This document shows, piece by piece, positions 36,264 through 44,085 of a DNA stretch of 64,000 nucleotides; the stretch's first letter is position 1; every line of letters begins with the position of its first letter. The notes under the pieces are model-generated. The model saw only the letters and a list, made by a program, of their open reading frames with translations. It was not told the origin of the DNA and did no database searches. Both the position numbers and the translations under genes were made by a program. Origin of the DNA: Canibacter zhuwentaonis (GTDB lineage Bacteria > Actinomycetota > Actinomycetes > Actinomycetales > Microbacteriaceae); the NCBI RefSeq assembly GCF_018531145.1, contig NZ_JAHDSZ010000004.1, positions 1 to 64,000 on the forward strand, in the 5' to 3' direction.

Positions 36264-37223
36264 ATGGAGAATTTTTTCGAACTTATTTTATGGCCTTTGA
36301 AATGGGCGATTGAAGCGTTACTTGCGCTGTGGCATAACCTGTTTACAGGGCTTGGGCTTGAAACAAACAGCGGCGCTGTGTGGGTGCTTTCTATTCTGGG
36401 TGTTGTGCTTGTTGTACGTGCGGTTTTGATTCCGCTAACGATTAAGCAGATTAAGAGTCAGCGTAAAATGCTGGAGGTTGCGCCGAAGATTCGTAAAATT
36501 CAGGGAAAATACAAGAACAAAAAGGATCAGTACTCGCGCGAGGCGATGAACCGCGAAGTAATGGCGATGTACAAAGAAACGGGCACTAACCCGTTTACTT
36601 CCTGCCTGCCAATTCTTGTGCAGATGCCGGTGTTCTTTTCGATGTACTTTGTTTTAAAAGGTGCTTCTGAGGGGCAGAACGGAATTGGGTTTCTAACTCA
36701 CGAGCTTGCTCAAAGTTTTAGTGAGGCGGTGTTTTTAGGCGCTCCTATTCGGATGACTTTTAGTCAGGGAATTGAAACGGGTAATGTGCTGGTGGCAATT
36801 TTTCTTGGTGTGATTATGGCGCTGATGGTTGTTTCGCAGTTCTTTTCGCAGAAACAGATCCTGTCTAAAAACATTTCTGATGAAACAAAACAGTCGCCTA
36901 TGTATCGGCAACAGCAGATGCTGATGTATATTTTGCCTTTTATGTTCTTAATTTCGGGCTTTGTTTTTCCGCTGGCGCTAAATATTTACTGGCTGCTTTC
37001 AAATATGTGGACGATCGGGCAGCAAGCAATTGTAATTAACGCTATGCCGAACCCGGGTAGCGAGGCCTGGCGTAAACGCGAGGCACGGCTAAGGGCCAAG
37101 GGTAAACTACCCGCAAACACTGCTGAAATTGCTGCTGGTGATACTGAGCAGCAGGTTAAAAGCGGACAGCGGCAACAGCCGGTGAGTGGTAAACGAGCTA
37201 AGAAGAAGAGGGATAAAAAATAA
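36264..37223 (+). CDS. yidC: membrane protein insertase YidC
   Basis: A 319-residue insertase for inner-membrane proteins. The first helix (about 40-60) is followed by the cytoplasmic coiled loop QRKMLEVAPKIRKIQGKYKNKKDQYSREAMNREVMAMYKETGTNPFTSCLPILVQMPVFFSMYFVL. The hydrophilic-groove Arg lies in VLVVRAVLIPLT. A basic C-terminal tail (KSGQRQQPVSGKRAKKKRDKK) is likely ribosome-binding. It overlaps the jag start by one base. Confidence 0.96.
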   Translation: MENFFELILWPLKWAIEALLALWHNLFTGLGLETNSGAVWVLSILGVVLVVRAVLIPLTIKQIKSQRKMLEVAPKIRKIQGKYKNKKDQYSREAMNREVMAMYKETGTNPFTSCLPILVQMPVFFSMYFVLKGASEGQNGIGFLTHELAQSFSEAVFLGAPIRMTFSQGIETGNVLVAIFLGVIMALMVVSQFFSQKQILSKNISDETKQSPMYRQQQMLMYILPFMFLISGFVFPLALNIYWLLSNMWTIGQQAIVINAMPNPGSEAWRKREARLRAKGKLPANTAEIAAGDTEQQVKSGQRQQPVSGKRAKKKRDKK

Positions 37224-37702
37224 TGGGTGAGAGCGAAAAATCAGTTGCAGATCTAGAACGCGAAGGTGATATTGCGGCCGACTATCTAGAGGGGTTTTTG
37301 GACCTGGCCGATCTTGATGGAAACTTGGATATTGGAGTGGTTAACGGTCGCTCTAACGTTGCAATCACGGGTGGTGGCGAAGACCTCAATCTGCTAGGAG
37401 TTGCGGTCGTTGTTAATGCGCTCCAAGATCTAACAAGGCAGGTGGTGCAACGAGAGACCGGGCAATTTTGTAGGCTGATTCTTGATATTGAGGGCTCACG
37501 CAGTTTACGAGAACAGGAGTTGCGGCGTGAAGTAGATCACGCTATCGCGCAGCTTATTGCGGGACGCGAGAGCATTAAGTTGGCACAGATGTCATCCTAT
37601 GAGCGCAAAATCGTGCATGATTATGTTAGCGAGCGTGGGTTTAGCTCGGTTTCCTTCGGTGAGGGCATAAATCGACGGTTAGTTATTTCAAAATCAGAGT
37701 AG
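37223..37702 (+). CDS. jag: Jag/KhpB RNA-binding protein
   Basis: A 159-residue protein with a KH domain (about 45-95, DLDGNLDIGVVNGRSNVAITG then GEDLNLLGVAVVVNALQDLT) and a C-terminal R3H domain (LAQMSSYERKIVHDYVSERGFSSVSFGEGINRRLVIS). Members act with RNA and cell-envelope control. The Jag N-terminal domain is absent, as in other actinobacterial forms. The ATG overlaps the yidC stop. Confidence 0.93.
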   Translation: MGESEKSVADLEREGDIAADYLEGFLDLADLDGNLDIGVVNGRSNVAITGGGEDLNLLGVAVVVNALQDLTRQVVQRETGQFCRLILDIEGSRSLREQELRREVDHAIAQLIAGRESIKLAQMSSYERKIVHDYVSERGFSSVSFGEGINRRLVISKSE

Positions 37703-37718
37703 TGTTTCACGTGAAACA
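37703..37718. promoter_or_regulatory. parS site 4
   Basis: Perfect TGTTTCACGTGAAACA in the 33-base gap between jag and rsmG, near parAB. Confidence 0.97.
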
Positions 37719-37735
37719 TTGCGGTTAGAGTTATT

Positions 37736-38362
37736 TTGAACAGTGTAAATTGCGAGGCAGCGCCGGAGTATATCGCCGATTTTGCCGGTGACAATCTCGG
37801 CAAACTGAGGCTATTTGCTGACGCTCTTGTGGCGCAAGGAACAGAGCTCGGACTAATCGGTCCGTTTGAATTGCCGCGGCTCTGGACTCGACACATTGTT
37901 AATTCCGGGCTGCTTGCACCCTTGCTGCGACCGCAGGCTAGCGTTGTTGATATCGGCACGGGTGGCGGGTTCCCCGGTATTGTGCTTGCGATTATGCGTC
38001 CGGATGTTACAATTAAAATGATCGAGCCGATGGAAAGGCGATGCACCTGGTTGCATGGGCAAATAGCAAATTTGGAGCTGAGCAATGCGCAGGTTATGCG
38101 CGGTCGTGCCGAAGAATATCACGGAGCGGTTGAAGTTGATCAGGTTACTGCGCGAGCGGTAACGGCACTGCGCAAACTAATTCCAATCACAGCCCCGCTG
38201 CTGAAGCCCGGCGGCGAAATGCTTTTTCTGAAGGGTGAAAGTGTTGAAGCGGAAATTGAGGCGGCCTTAAAAGTAATCAGGAAGTATAAAATAACTAATT
38301 ACAGAGTAGCTGTTTTGGGTGCGGATTTTACCGAGCCAACGCGAGTTTTTATTGCGGGATAA
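37736..38362 (+). CDS. rsmG: 16S rRNA (guanine527-N7) methyltransferase
   Basis: A 208-residue SAM-dependent methyltransferase acting on the 16S rRNA 530 loop. The SAM site is VDIGTGGGFPGIVLAIMRPD (about 78-97); WTRHIVNSGLLAPLL and VTARAVTALRKLIPITAPLLKPGG fit the family. Read from TTG at 37736; no clear ribosome site is present, and a parS site lies just upstream. It sits between jag and parA in the usual place. Confidence 0.95.
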   Translation: MNSVNCEAAPEYIADFAGDNLGKLRLFADALVAQGTELGLIGPFELPRLWTRHIVNSGLLAPLLRPQASVVDIGTGGGFPGIVLAIMRPDVTIKMIEPMERRCTWLHGQIANLELSNAQVMRGRAEEYHGAVEVDQVTARAVTALRKLIPITAPLLKPGGEMLFLKGESVEAEIEAALKVIRKYKITNYRVAVLGADFTEPTRVFIAG

Positions 38363-38385
38363 CAATACTTTAACAATAGGAGAAT

Positions 38386-38415
38386 TTGACGCGAGTTATC
38401 CACAGCTTGTGTTAC
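38386..38415 (+). promoter_or_regulatory. parA promoter with DnaA box in the spacer
   Basis: A possible -35 TTGACG (38386-38391) and -10-like TGTTAC (38410-38415) are 18 bases apart. Exactly between them lies the consensus DnaA box TTATCCACA (38396-38404). The promoter is a visual call; the box is exact. Confidence 0.5.
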
Positions 38416-38478
38416 GCTCCAGGCATTTTAAGTGCATTCTTAGTAGTATTGATTTATTGATTGTAAGAAAGGCGCGGT

Positions 38479-39402
38479 GTGAGTAACACTCCTCTAGCGG
38501 TAGAAATTGCCGAAAAAATTGAAAGACGTAAAAAATTAGAGCGTACGTCAACACCGCTGCCTGAAAATACCCGTATTTTAACGGTGTCTAATCAAAAAGG
38601 CGGGGTTGGTAAAACCACAACAGCGGTGAATCTTGCCGCTGCGTTTGCGCGGCGTGGTGCACGAGTGCTGGTGATTGATCTTGATCCGCAGGGTAATACG
38701 TCCACCGCAATGGGGGTTATGCGCCGCGAAGACACTGAGAGTATTTACGAGGTGTTACTTGGTGAGTGCACAATTTCTGAGGCCATTCAACAGAGCACAG
38801 ATCACGAAAATCTCTTTTGTGTGCCTGCCACGATTCACCTTGCGGGCGCAGAAATTGAGCTGGTTGCCGTTGCGGAGCGTGAAACACTTTTGCGGCAGGC
38901 GCTGTTTGAGTTTTTAGAGGCGAGCGATAAGCCGTACCACTACGTGATTATCGACTGCCCGCCATCGCTCGGAATGCTCACAATCAACGCCTTTGTTGCG
39001 GCAACTGAAGTTTTAATCCCGATTCAGTGCGAATACTACGCGCTTGAGGGGCTGTCGCAGCTGATTAGCAATATTGAGCTGATTAGAAATCACCTAAACC
39101 CAAATCTTGTGCTGAGCACACTGCTGTTAACAATGTATGCGGGGCGCACGAATCTTTCTGCTGAGGTTGCAAAAGAGGTGCGAGATCATTTTCCAGAACA
39201 GACGCTTAGCACAGTAATTCCGCGTTCTGTGCGGATTAGTGAGGCTCCGAGTTTCGGACAAACCGTGCTTGCTTATGACTCGTTGAATGTTGGAGCGCTG
39301 GCATATTTTGAGGCGGCGCACGAAATGGCAGAGCGTTTTGAAGCGGCAACAAACGCTGCAACTTCACGTGACGAGGTTATAGATAGCGGAGAGGAAAGCT
39401 AA
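38479..39402 (+). CDS. parA: chromosome-partitioning ATPase ParA
   Basis: A 307-residue MinD/ParA ATPase that moves origins apart with ParB. Deviant Walker A is KGGVGKTT (40-47), Walker A' VLVIDLDPQGNTS, Walker B YVIIDCPPSLG. Start is GTG 38479 behind an AAAGG site. It overlaps parB by one base. Confidence 0.97.
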   Translation: MSNTPLAVEIAEKIERRKKLERTSTPLPENTRILTVSNQKGGVGKTTTAVNLAAAFARRGARVLVIDLDPQGNTSTAMGVMRREDTESIYEVLLGECTISEAIQQSTDHENLFCVPATIHLAGAEIELVAVAERETLLRQALFEFLEASDKPYHYVIIDCPPSLGMLTINAFVAATEVLIPIQCEYYALEGLSQLISNIELIRNHLNPNLVLSTLLLTMYAGRTNLSAEVAKEVRDHFPEQTLSTVIPRSVRISEAPSFGQTVLAYDSLNVGALAYFEAAHEMAERFEAATNAATSRDEVIDSGEES

Positions 39403-40568
39403 TGGCTAAAAAAAGAAAAGGTTTGGGTCGGGGGATTAGCGCGCTAATCCCGCAGGCAAGCAATCAGGCAAATCGCCCTGTTGATGTGTTCTTCCCGACT
39501 GGGAATAAACAAAAAGACAGTGAGCAGGGTGCTAAAACTCCAGAAAGCGCTCCTGAGACTGTTTTTACAGGAACATTCTCATCTGGTATCGAAAATAATG
39601 CAAACGCGTCTCAGATTGGCGCACAGGAGCCCAGCTTTTCCGGTGACGAGCAGAAAAATATGGGTGTTGCCGCAGTGGTGGCTGCAGCGGCTAAAAACTA
39701 CGCTAAGTCCGTGCAAGCAAACAGCGAGCAGACCTTGCAGCAGGTGCCTGGCGCGTATCTCACGGAACTACCGGTTGCAGAAATTTGTGTAAACAGGGTT
39801 AACCCTCGCACTAATTTCGACGAAGACGCGCTCGCCGAATTAACTCACAGCGTTAAAGAGTTTGGTGTGCTCCAGCCGATTGTCGTCAGAAAGCTGAGTG
39901 ACACAGAGTTTAACACTGCGCTGGGAGTTAAATACGAAATAATTATGGGCGAGCGTCGTTTTAGAGCGAGCAAAGGCGCCGGGCTTGATTTAATTCCGGC
40001 GATTGTGCGCGAAACAGATGACGAAAATATGCTGCGTGATGCGCTGCTTGAGAATTTGCATCGGGTCGATCTTAATCCGCTTGAAGAGGCTTCTGCTTAT
40101 CAGCAGTTGATGAGTGATTTTGGCATTACTCAGGAAGAACTCTCTCAAAAAATAGGGCGTAGTCGTTCGCAAATAAGTAACACCGTTAGGCTCTTGCGAT
40201 TGCCCGAGACTGTGCAAGAGTTGCTCGTTAGCGGTGATTTGAGTTCGGGTCACGCAAGGGCAATTTTAGGCTTGCAGGAGCAGAGTGCGATGCAGGAGCT
40301 GGCTCAAAAAACCATTGCGCAGAACTTAACCGTGCGTCAGGTTGAAGAGCTGGTTGCTGGAAGCTATAAAAAACCCCGACATAAAAGGCGGCTGGGTTCG
40401 AAGACAATTAAACTTGACGCGGTAGCTAAGCGCCTGAGTTCTCGTTTTGAAACCAAAGTTCAGATCAAACTAGGGGTTAAGAAGGGTCAGGTGATCATCG
40501 ATTTTAATAACATTGCGGAGCTCAACAGGGTTCTAAGCGAGCTGGGTGACGAAGGATACAGCTTATAA
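39402..40568 (+). CDS. parB: chromosome-partitioning protein ParB
   Basis: A 388-residue CTP-dependent parS-binding clamp. The N-terminal part (about 1-120) is long and low-complexity (Gln/Ala/Ser-rich). The CTP-binding motifs are GERRFRA (about 184) and ENLHRVDLNPLEEA (about 218). The HTH for parS lies about 232-272 (GITQEELSQKIGRSRSQISNTVRLL), with the dimerisation end following. Seven parS sites are in this window. Confidence 0.97.
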   Translation: MAKKRKGLGRGISALIPQASNQANRPVDVFFPTGNKQKDSEQGAKTPESAPETVFTGTFSSGIENNANASQIGAQEPSFSGDEQKNMGVAAVVAAAAKNYAKSVQANSEQTLQQVPGAYLTELPVAEICVNRVNPRTNFDEDALAELTHSVKEFGVLQPIVVRKLSDTEFNTALGVKYEIIMGERRFRASKGAGLDLIPAIVRETDDENMLRDALLENLHRVDLNPLEEASAYQQLMSDFGITQEELSQKIGRSRSQISNTVRLLRLPETVQELLVSGDLSSGHARAILGLQEQSAMQELAQKTIAQNLTVRQVEELVAGSYKKPRHKRRLGSKTIKLDAVAKRLSSRFETKVQIKLGVKKGQVIIDFNNIAELNRVLSELGDEGYSL

Positions 40569-40576
40569 AAGGGGAA

Positions 40577-40592
40577 TGTTTCACGTGAAACA
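40577..40592. promoter_or_regulatory. parS site 5
   Basis: Perfect TGTTTCACGTGAAACA eight bases after the parB stop and before the ABC ATPase gene. Confidence 0.97.
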
Positions 40593-40609
40593 TTTTGGGA
40601 AGGATAATA

Positions 40610-41575
40610 GTGTTAGAGATTAAAAATATCACTAAAAAATACGGTAATAAAACAGTCCTTGATGACGTAACTTTCACCGTTCAAGATGGCACGGTTACGG
40701 GTTTCTTGGGTCCAAACGGCGCCGGTAAATCGACAACCATGCGAATCTTGCTCGAGCTGGAATCAGCGAATTTTGGCGAAGCTTTCATTGATGGTAGAAA
40801 GCACAACCAGAGCGGATCTCCAATGCAGAGTGTTGGCGCTTTGCTAGACGCTAGAGCGGTGCATCCAAAGCGCAGCGCTGTAAACTATTTGCGCGCGCTT
40901 GCTTACACGCACAGGATGCCCCAGAAGCGTGTTGATGAGGTGCTGGAAATAGTAGGTCTTATTGATGTGGCAAAGAAGAAAGTGAAATCATTCTCGCTCG
41001 GTATGTTACAGCGCCTGGGAATTGCGGCGGCTTTGCTCGGAAATCCGCGTAACGTAATTTTAGATGAGCCGATTAATGGTTTAGATCCCGAGGGTGTTAT
41101 TTGGGTGCGTAATTTAGCTCGAACTCTTGCAGCGGAAGGGCGAGCGGTTTTGATCTCGTCTCATCTAATGAGCGAGATGGCACAGACGGCCGATAACCTT
41201 GTCGTTATTGGTAAGGGTAAGCTGCTAGCGCAGAACTCTATGAGAGGCTTTTTAGAGAGCTCAGGGGTTCGCAGAACACTCGTGCGTACTGATAAACGTG
41301 AGCTGCTGGCACAGAAACTTGCGGCCGTAGGTGTGCAAAGCACGATATTTGAGCATGATGGGTTACTGGTAGATCAGTTAGAAGGACCAGATCTCGCTGT
41401 TTTTGCCCTGGAGTCAGGCGTGATTTTGTATGAAATAACGCCGCAGCTGGCAAGTCTGGAGCAGGTTTATATGCAGATGACAAATGAATCTCTAGAGTAT
41501 GTTTCTAAAGATTTTGACTCATCTGCTGCTGCCACGGAGTCGAATCCCACACCGCCTTTAGCAGTGAATAACTAG
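40610..41575 (+). CDS. ABC-2 transporter ATPase (BcrA-like)
   Basis: A 321-residue ATPase: Walker A GPNGAGKSTTM (about 35-45), the degenerate signature SLGMLQRLG (about 131) usual in BcrA-type ATPases, Walker B NVILDEPINGLDPE, H-loop SSHLM. A C-terminal extension of about 100 residues is typical of the group. I start at GTG 40610 because AAGGA lies six bases before it; the frame is open upstream to 40595. It pairs with the permease 21 bases downstream. A parS site lies just upstream. Confidence 0.88.
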   Translation: MLEIKNITKKYGNKTVLDDVTFTVQDGTVTGFLGPNGAGKSTTMRILLELESANFGEAFIDGRKHNQSGSPMQSVGALLDARAVHPKRSAVNYLRALAYTHRMPQKRVDEVLEIVGLIDVAKKKVKSFSLGMLQRLGIAAALLGNPRNVILDEPINGLDPEGVIWVRNLARTLAAEGRAVLISSHLMSEMAQTADNLVVIGKGKLLAQNSMRGFLESSGVRRTLVRTDKRELLAQKLAAVGVQSTIFEHDGLLVDQLEGPDLAVFALESGVILYEITPQLASLEQVYMQMTNESLEYVSKDFDSSAAATESNPTPPLAVNN

Positions 41576-41596
41576 GATAATTAAGGATATTTCATT

Positions 41597-42460
41597 ATGA
41601 ACATTATTGAAACTATGCCACATATACAGTACAAGCTGTCTTTCTGGGGTGTTCTGCGCTCAGAAACATTAAAGTTTAGCTCCTTTATAAGCAACTGGGT
41701 TCTCCTCGTGATTGTTTTAGCTATGGGTATTCTCTTTAACTTCGCTGTGCAATTTACTATTAATGAGCCTTTGAAAAAAGCTGAAACTCAGGTTAATGAA
41801 GAGGGTCTAGGAAAGTTTATTGAGTCTGATATCGTTCCCAATGTTTATCAGTCAGTGGGATCTTTGCCAATCGGTGTTGTGGCAATGTTGTTAATGCCTC
41901 TTGCAGTGCTCTTTATAACAAACGAGTTCACCAGCAGAGCAATTATGCCGGCTTTAATCACTGTGCCTAATCGTACCGTTTTCTACTTTGTAAAATTGCT
42001 GGTGATATCTCTTGTATCGTTTATTAGCGGGGTGATTATCAGTGTGATTACGTACCTTGTGCTTTTGCTAATGATCGACAAAAGAGTGGTTGCAGAACTA
42101 GAGCTCCCAAAAGAACTTATATTCAACTTCCTGCTAGTGGGGCTTGTGTTTATGCTCCTGTGCTGGATTGGATACGGGGTAGGCGCAATCGTTAAAAACA
42201 GCGCAGGAGGCATAGTAGCAGTGCTATTTCTGACATTTGGTATGTACCTTATGTTAGGAATTCTGTCGAATTTCTTTGATTGGGCAGTTAATATTGCTAA
42301 GTACTTGCCTACGGAGCTGGCTCAAAAGGTAATTTCCTACGAGCTGATAACGGGGGACACTCTCTCTGAACATCTGGCATCCACCGGGATTTTAGCGGCT
42401 CTGTCTGCGCTAATTGTTGTGCTCGGATACATCCGATTCAGAACAACAACGGTAAGCTAA
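41597..42460 (+). CDS. ABC-2 permease subunit
   Basis: A 287-residue protein with about six helices (about 32-52, 88-110, 125-160, 170-195, 205-230 and 255-280). A large extracellular loop (INEPLKKAETQVNEEG...) lies between helices 1 and 2, as in BcrB/NatB-like permeases. AGGATA before the ATG is a fair ribosome site. It forms a transporter with the preceding ATPase; cargo unknown. Confidence 0.8.
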   Translation: MNIIETMPHIQYKLSFWGVLRSETLKFSSFISNWVLLVIVLAMGILFNFAVQFTINEPLKKAETQVNEEGLGKFIESDIVPNVYQSVGSLPIGVVAMLLMPLAVLFITNEFTSRAIMPALITVPNRTVFYFVKLLVISLVSFISGVIISVITYLVLLLMIDKRVVAELELPKELIFNFLLVGLVFMLLCWIGYGVGAIVKNSAGGIVAVLFLTFGMYLMLGILSNFFDWAVNIAKYLPTELAQKVISYELITGDTLSEHLASTGILAALSALIVVLGYIRFRTTTVS

Positions 42461-42464
42461 CACA

Positions 42465-42520
42465 CTAAAAAAAAAAAGGGGGGGGGGCTTAAGGCGTAAC
42501 TGCCTTAAGCCCCCCCTTAG
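42465..42520 (-). terminator. strong terminator of trxA, with A11 and G10 runs
   Basis: A long stem (about 42478-42495 with 42502-42519, centred on GGGCTTAAGGC/GCCTTAAGCCC) is followed on the minus strand by 11 T's (plus-strand A run 42467-42477). It ends trxA; in the other direction no T run follows, although it may also slow transcripts from the ABC-2 permease. Confidence 0.9.
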
Positions 42521-42530
42521 TAACTATAAA

Positions 42531-42854
42531 TTACTTGGTGTACTCGCTAAGCTCGTTTAGCAGGTGCTCTTTCGAGCCACTGGCTATTTCACGAGCCACG
42601 CTGCCACCCTTAATAACTTTAAGGGCAGGAATGGATGTGATTTTGTACTCCGCTGAAAGATTAGGGTTCTCATCAACGTTTACTTTTACAACGCGAACTT
42701 TGCCCTCTAGCTCACCGGTAATCTCATCGATAACAGGACCCAGGGCGCGGCAAGGACCGCACCACGGTGCCCAAAAATCAACGAGAACAGGTAGTTCGCT
42801 TTCAAGAACTTCGCTCTTGAAATCAGCCTCTGTTACATTCTGTGCGTTTGACAT
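42531..42854 (-). CDS. trxA: thioredoxin
   Basis: A 107-residue dithiol oxidoreductase with the WCGPC active site (C32, C35) in [16 protein letters not shown], then [28 protein letters not shown], including the cis-Pro. It follows trxB on the same strand, as a reductase-thioredoxin pair. Confidence 0.98.
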   Translation of the reverse strand: MSNAQNVTEADFKSEVLESELPVLVDFWAPWCGPCRALGPVIDEITGELEGKVRVVKVNVDENPNLSAEYKITSIPALKVIKGGSVAREIASGSKEHLLNELSEYTK

Positions 42855-42951
42855 ATTTTCCTTTCATGTTATGCAGTTTATGCCAGATACAGGCCGTAAA
42901 CGCAACATTACCGATAGATAACGTTTCCATTGTAAATACTAGTGAGTAAAA

Positions 42952-43875
42952 CTAATTATTTTCTGCGAGATAGTGCTCAGCATCAAGAGCGGCAGCGCAT
43001 CCGCTTCCTGCCGCTGTGATTGCTTGCCGATACTTAGAGTCAATAACGTCCCCGGCGGCAAAAACCCCTGGAATGCTTGTGTGCGAGGAGCGCCCCGCAA
43101 CTGCGATTGTGCCTTCCTTAGTTAGCTCAAGCTGCTGGTGCACGAGGTGCGTGCGCGGATCATTGCCAATTGCAATAAAAAGCCCGTCTAGCTTAAGCCT
43201 GGTGTGCTCTCCGCTCTCAAGATTACCAACCGTGACAGCGCTGAGCGCGTCGTCACCGTGCAGCTCGGTTATTTCTGAGTTCCAGATAAACTCGATCTTC
43301 TCGTTGGAAAAAGCGCGTTCCTGCATGATTTTTGAGGCGCGCAAGCTGCCGCGCCGGTGAATAACATAAACCTTTTTCGCGAATCTGGTCAAGAATGTGG
43401 CCTCTTCCATGGCAGAATCACCGCCGCCAATAACCGCAACGGTTTTGTCGCGGAAAAAAAACCCGTCGCAGGTTGCGCACCAGGAAACCCCGTGCCCGGA
43501 AAGTCGGTCTTCGTGCTCAAGATTCAGCTTGCGGTAGGCAGAGCCGGTCGCGAAAATAACCGCATCAGCTTCGTGCTTGCCCGAGTTGGTGGTGATGACC
43601 TTGCGGGCATCGCTCAACTCCAGCTCAGTAACATCCTCATAACGGATCTGCGTGCCAAAGCGCTCTGCCTGCGCCTGGATTTTTTCCATCAGTTCTGGCC
43701 CCTGAATACCCTCGGGGAAACCTGGAAAATTCTCAACCTCCGTGGTGTTCATAAGCTCGCCGCCGGGGGTTATCGAGCTTGCAAAAAGCACCGGTTCAAG
43801 CCCTGCTCGTGCCGTATAAATTGCGGCGGTTAAAGCCGCCGGGCCTGAGCCAATAATGGCTATTTTATGATTCAT
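42952..43875 (-). CDS. trxB: thioredoxin-disulfide reductase
   Basis: A 307-residue flavoprotein passing electrons from NADPH to thioredoxin. FAD loop IIGSGPAALTAA (7-18), redox pair CATC (C133, C136) in WCATCDGFF, NADPH loop VIGGGDSAMEEA, C-terminal FAD segment GVFAAGDVIDSKYRQAITAAGSGCAAALDAE. trxA follows 97 bases downstream. Confidence 0.98.
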   Translation of the reverse strand: MNHKIAIIGSGPAALTAAIYTARAGLEPVLFASSITPGGELMNTTEVENFPGFPEGIQGPELMEKIQAQAERFGTQIRYEDVTELELSDARKVITTNSGKHEADAVIFATGSAYRKLNLEHEDRLSGHGVSWCATCDGFFFRDKTVAVIGGGDSAMEEATFLTRFAKKVYVIHRRGSLRASKIMQERAFSNEKIEFIWNSEITELHGDDALSAVTVGNLESGEHTRLKLDGLFIAIGNDPRTHLVHQQLELTKEGTIAVAGRSSHTSIPGVFAAGDVIDSKYRQAITAAGSGCAAALDAEHYLAENN

Positions 43876-44085
43876 AGTTACTCCCAGAACAAAATAAGTG
43901 TCACATTAATTTTTGTGCCTTACTTTGTGTGTTTACTGTGTTTTAGCAGATATTTGGGTTTGTGCGACCTTAGCTTGTCACCTGCGCGGGTTTACTTCTC
44001 TACTATTTAGATTCGTGCGGATTCCCAGGCAGGTTTAGCTCGCCGCTATTTAGGCTTGTGTGTGACCTTAATGCCATTATTCGGG
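43876..44085. other. intergenic; no murJ, imperfect repeats
   Basis: In most Actinobacteria murJ lies between this DUF6049 gene and trxB; none is here. The stretch contains three imperfect copies of a TATTTRG-TTYGTGYG-like motif (near 43950, 44005 and 44050). Confidence 0.45.
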
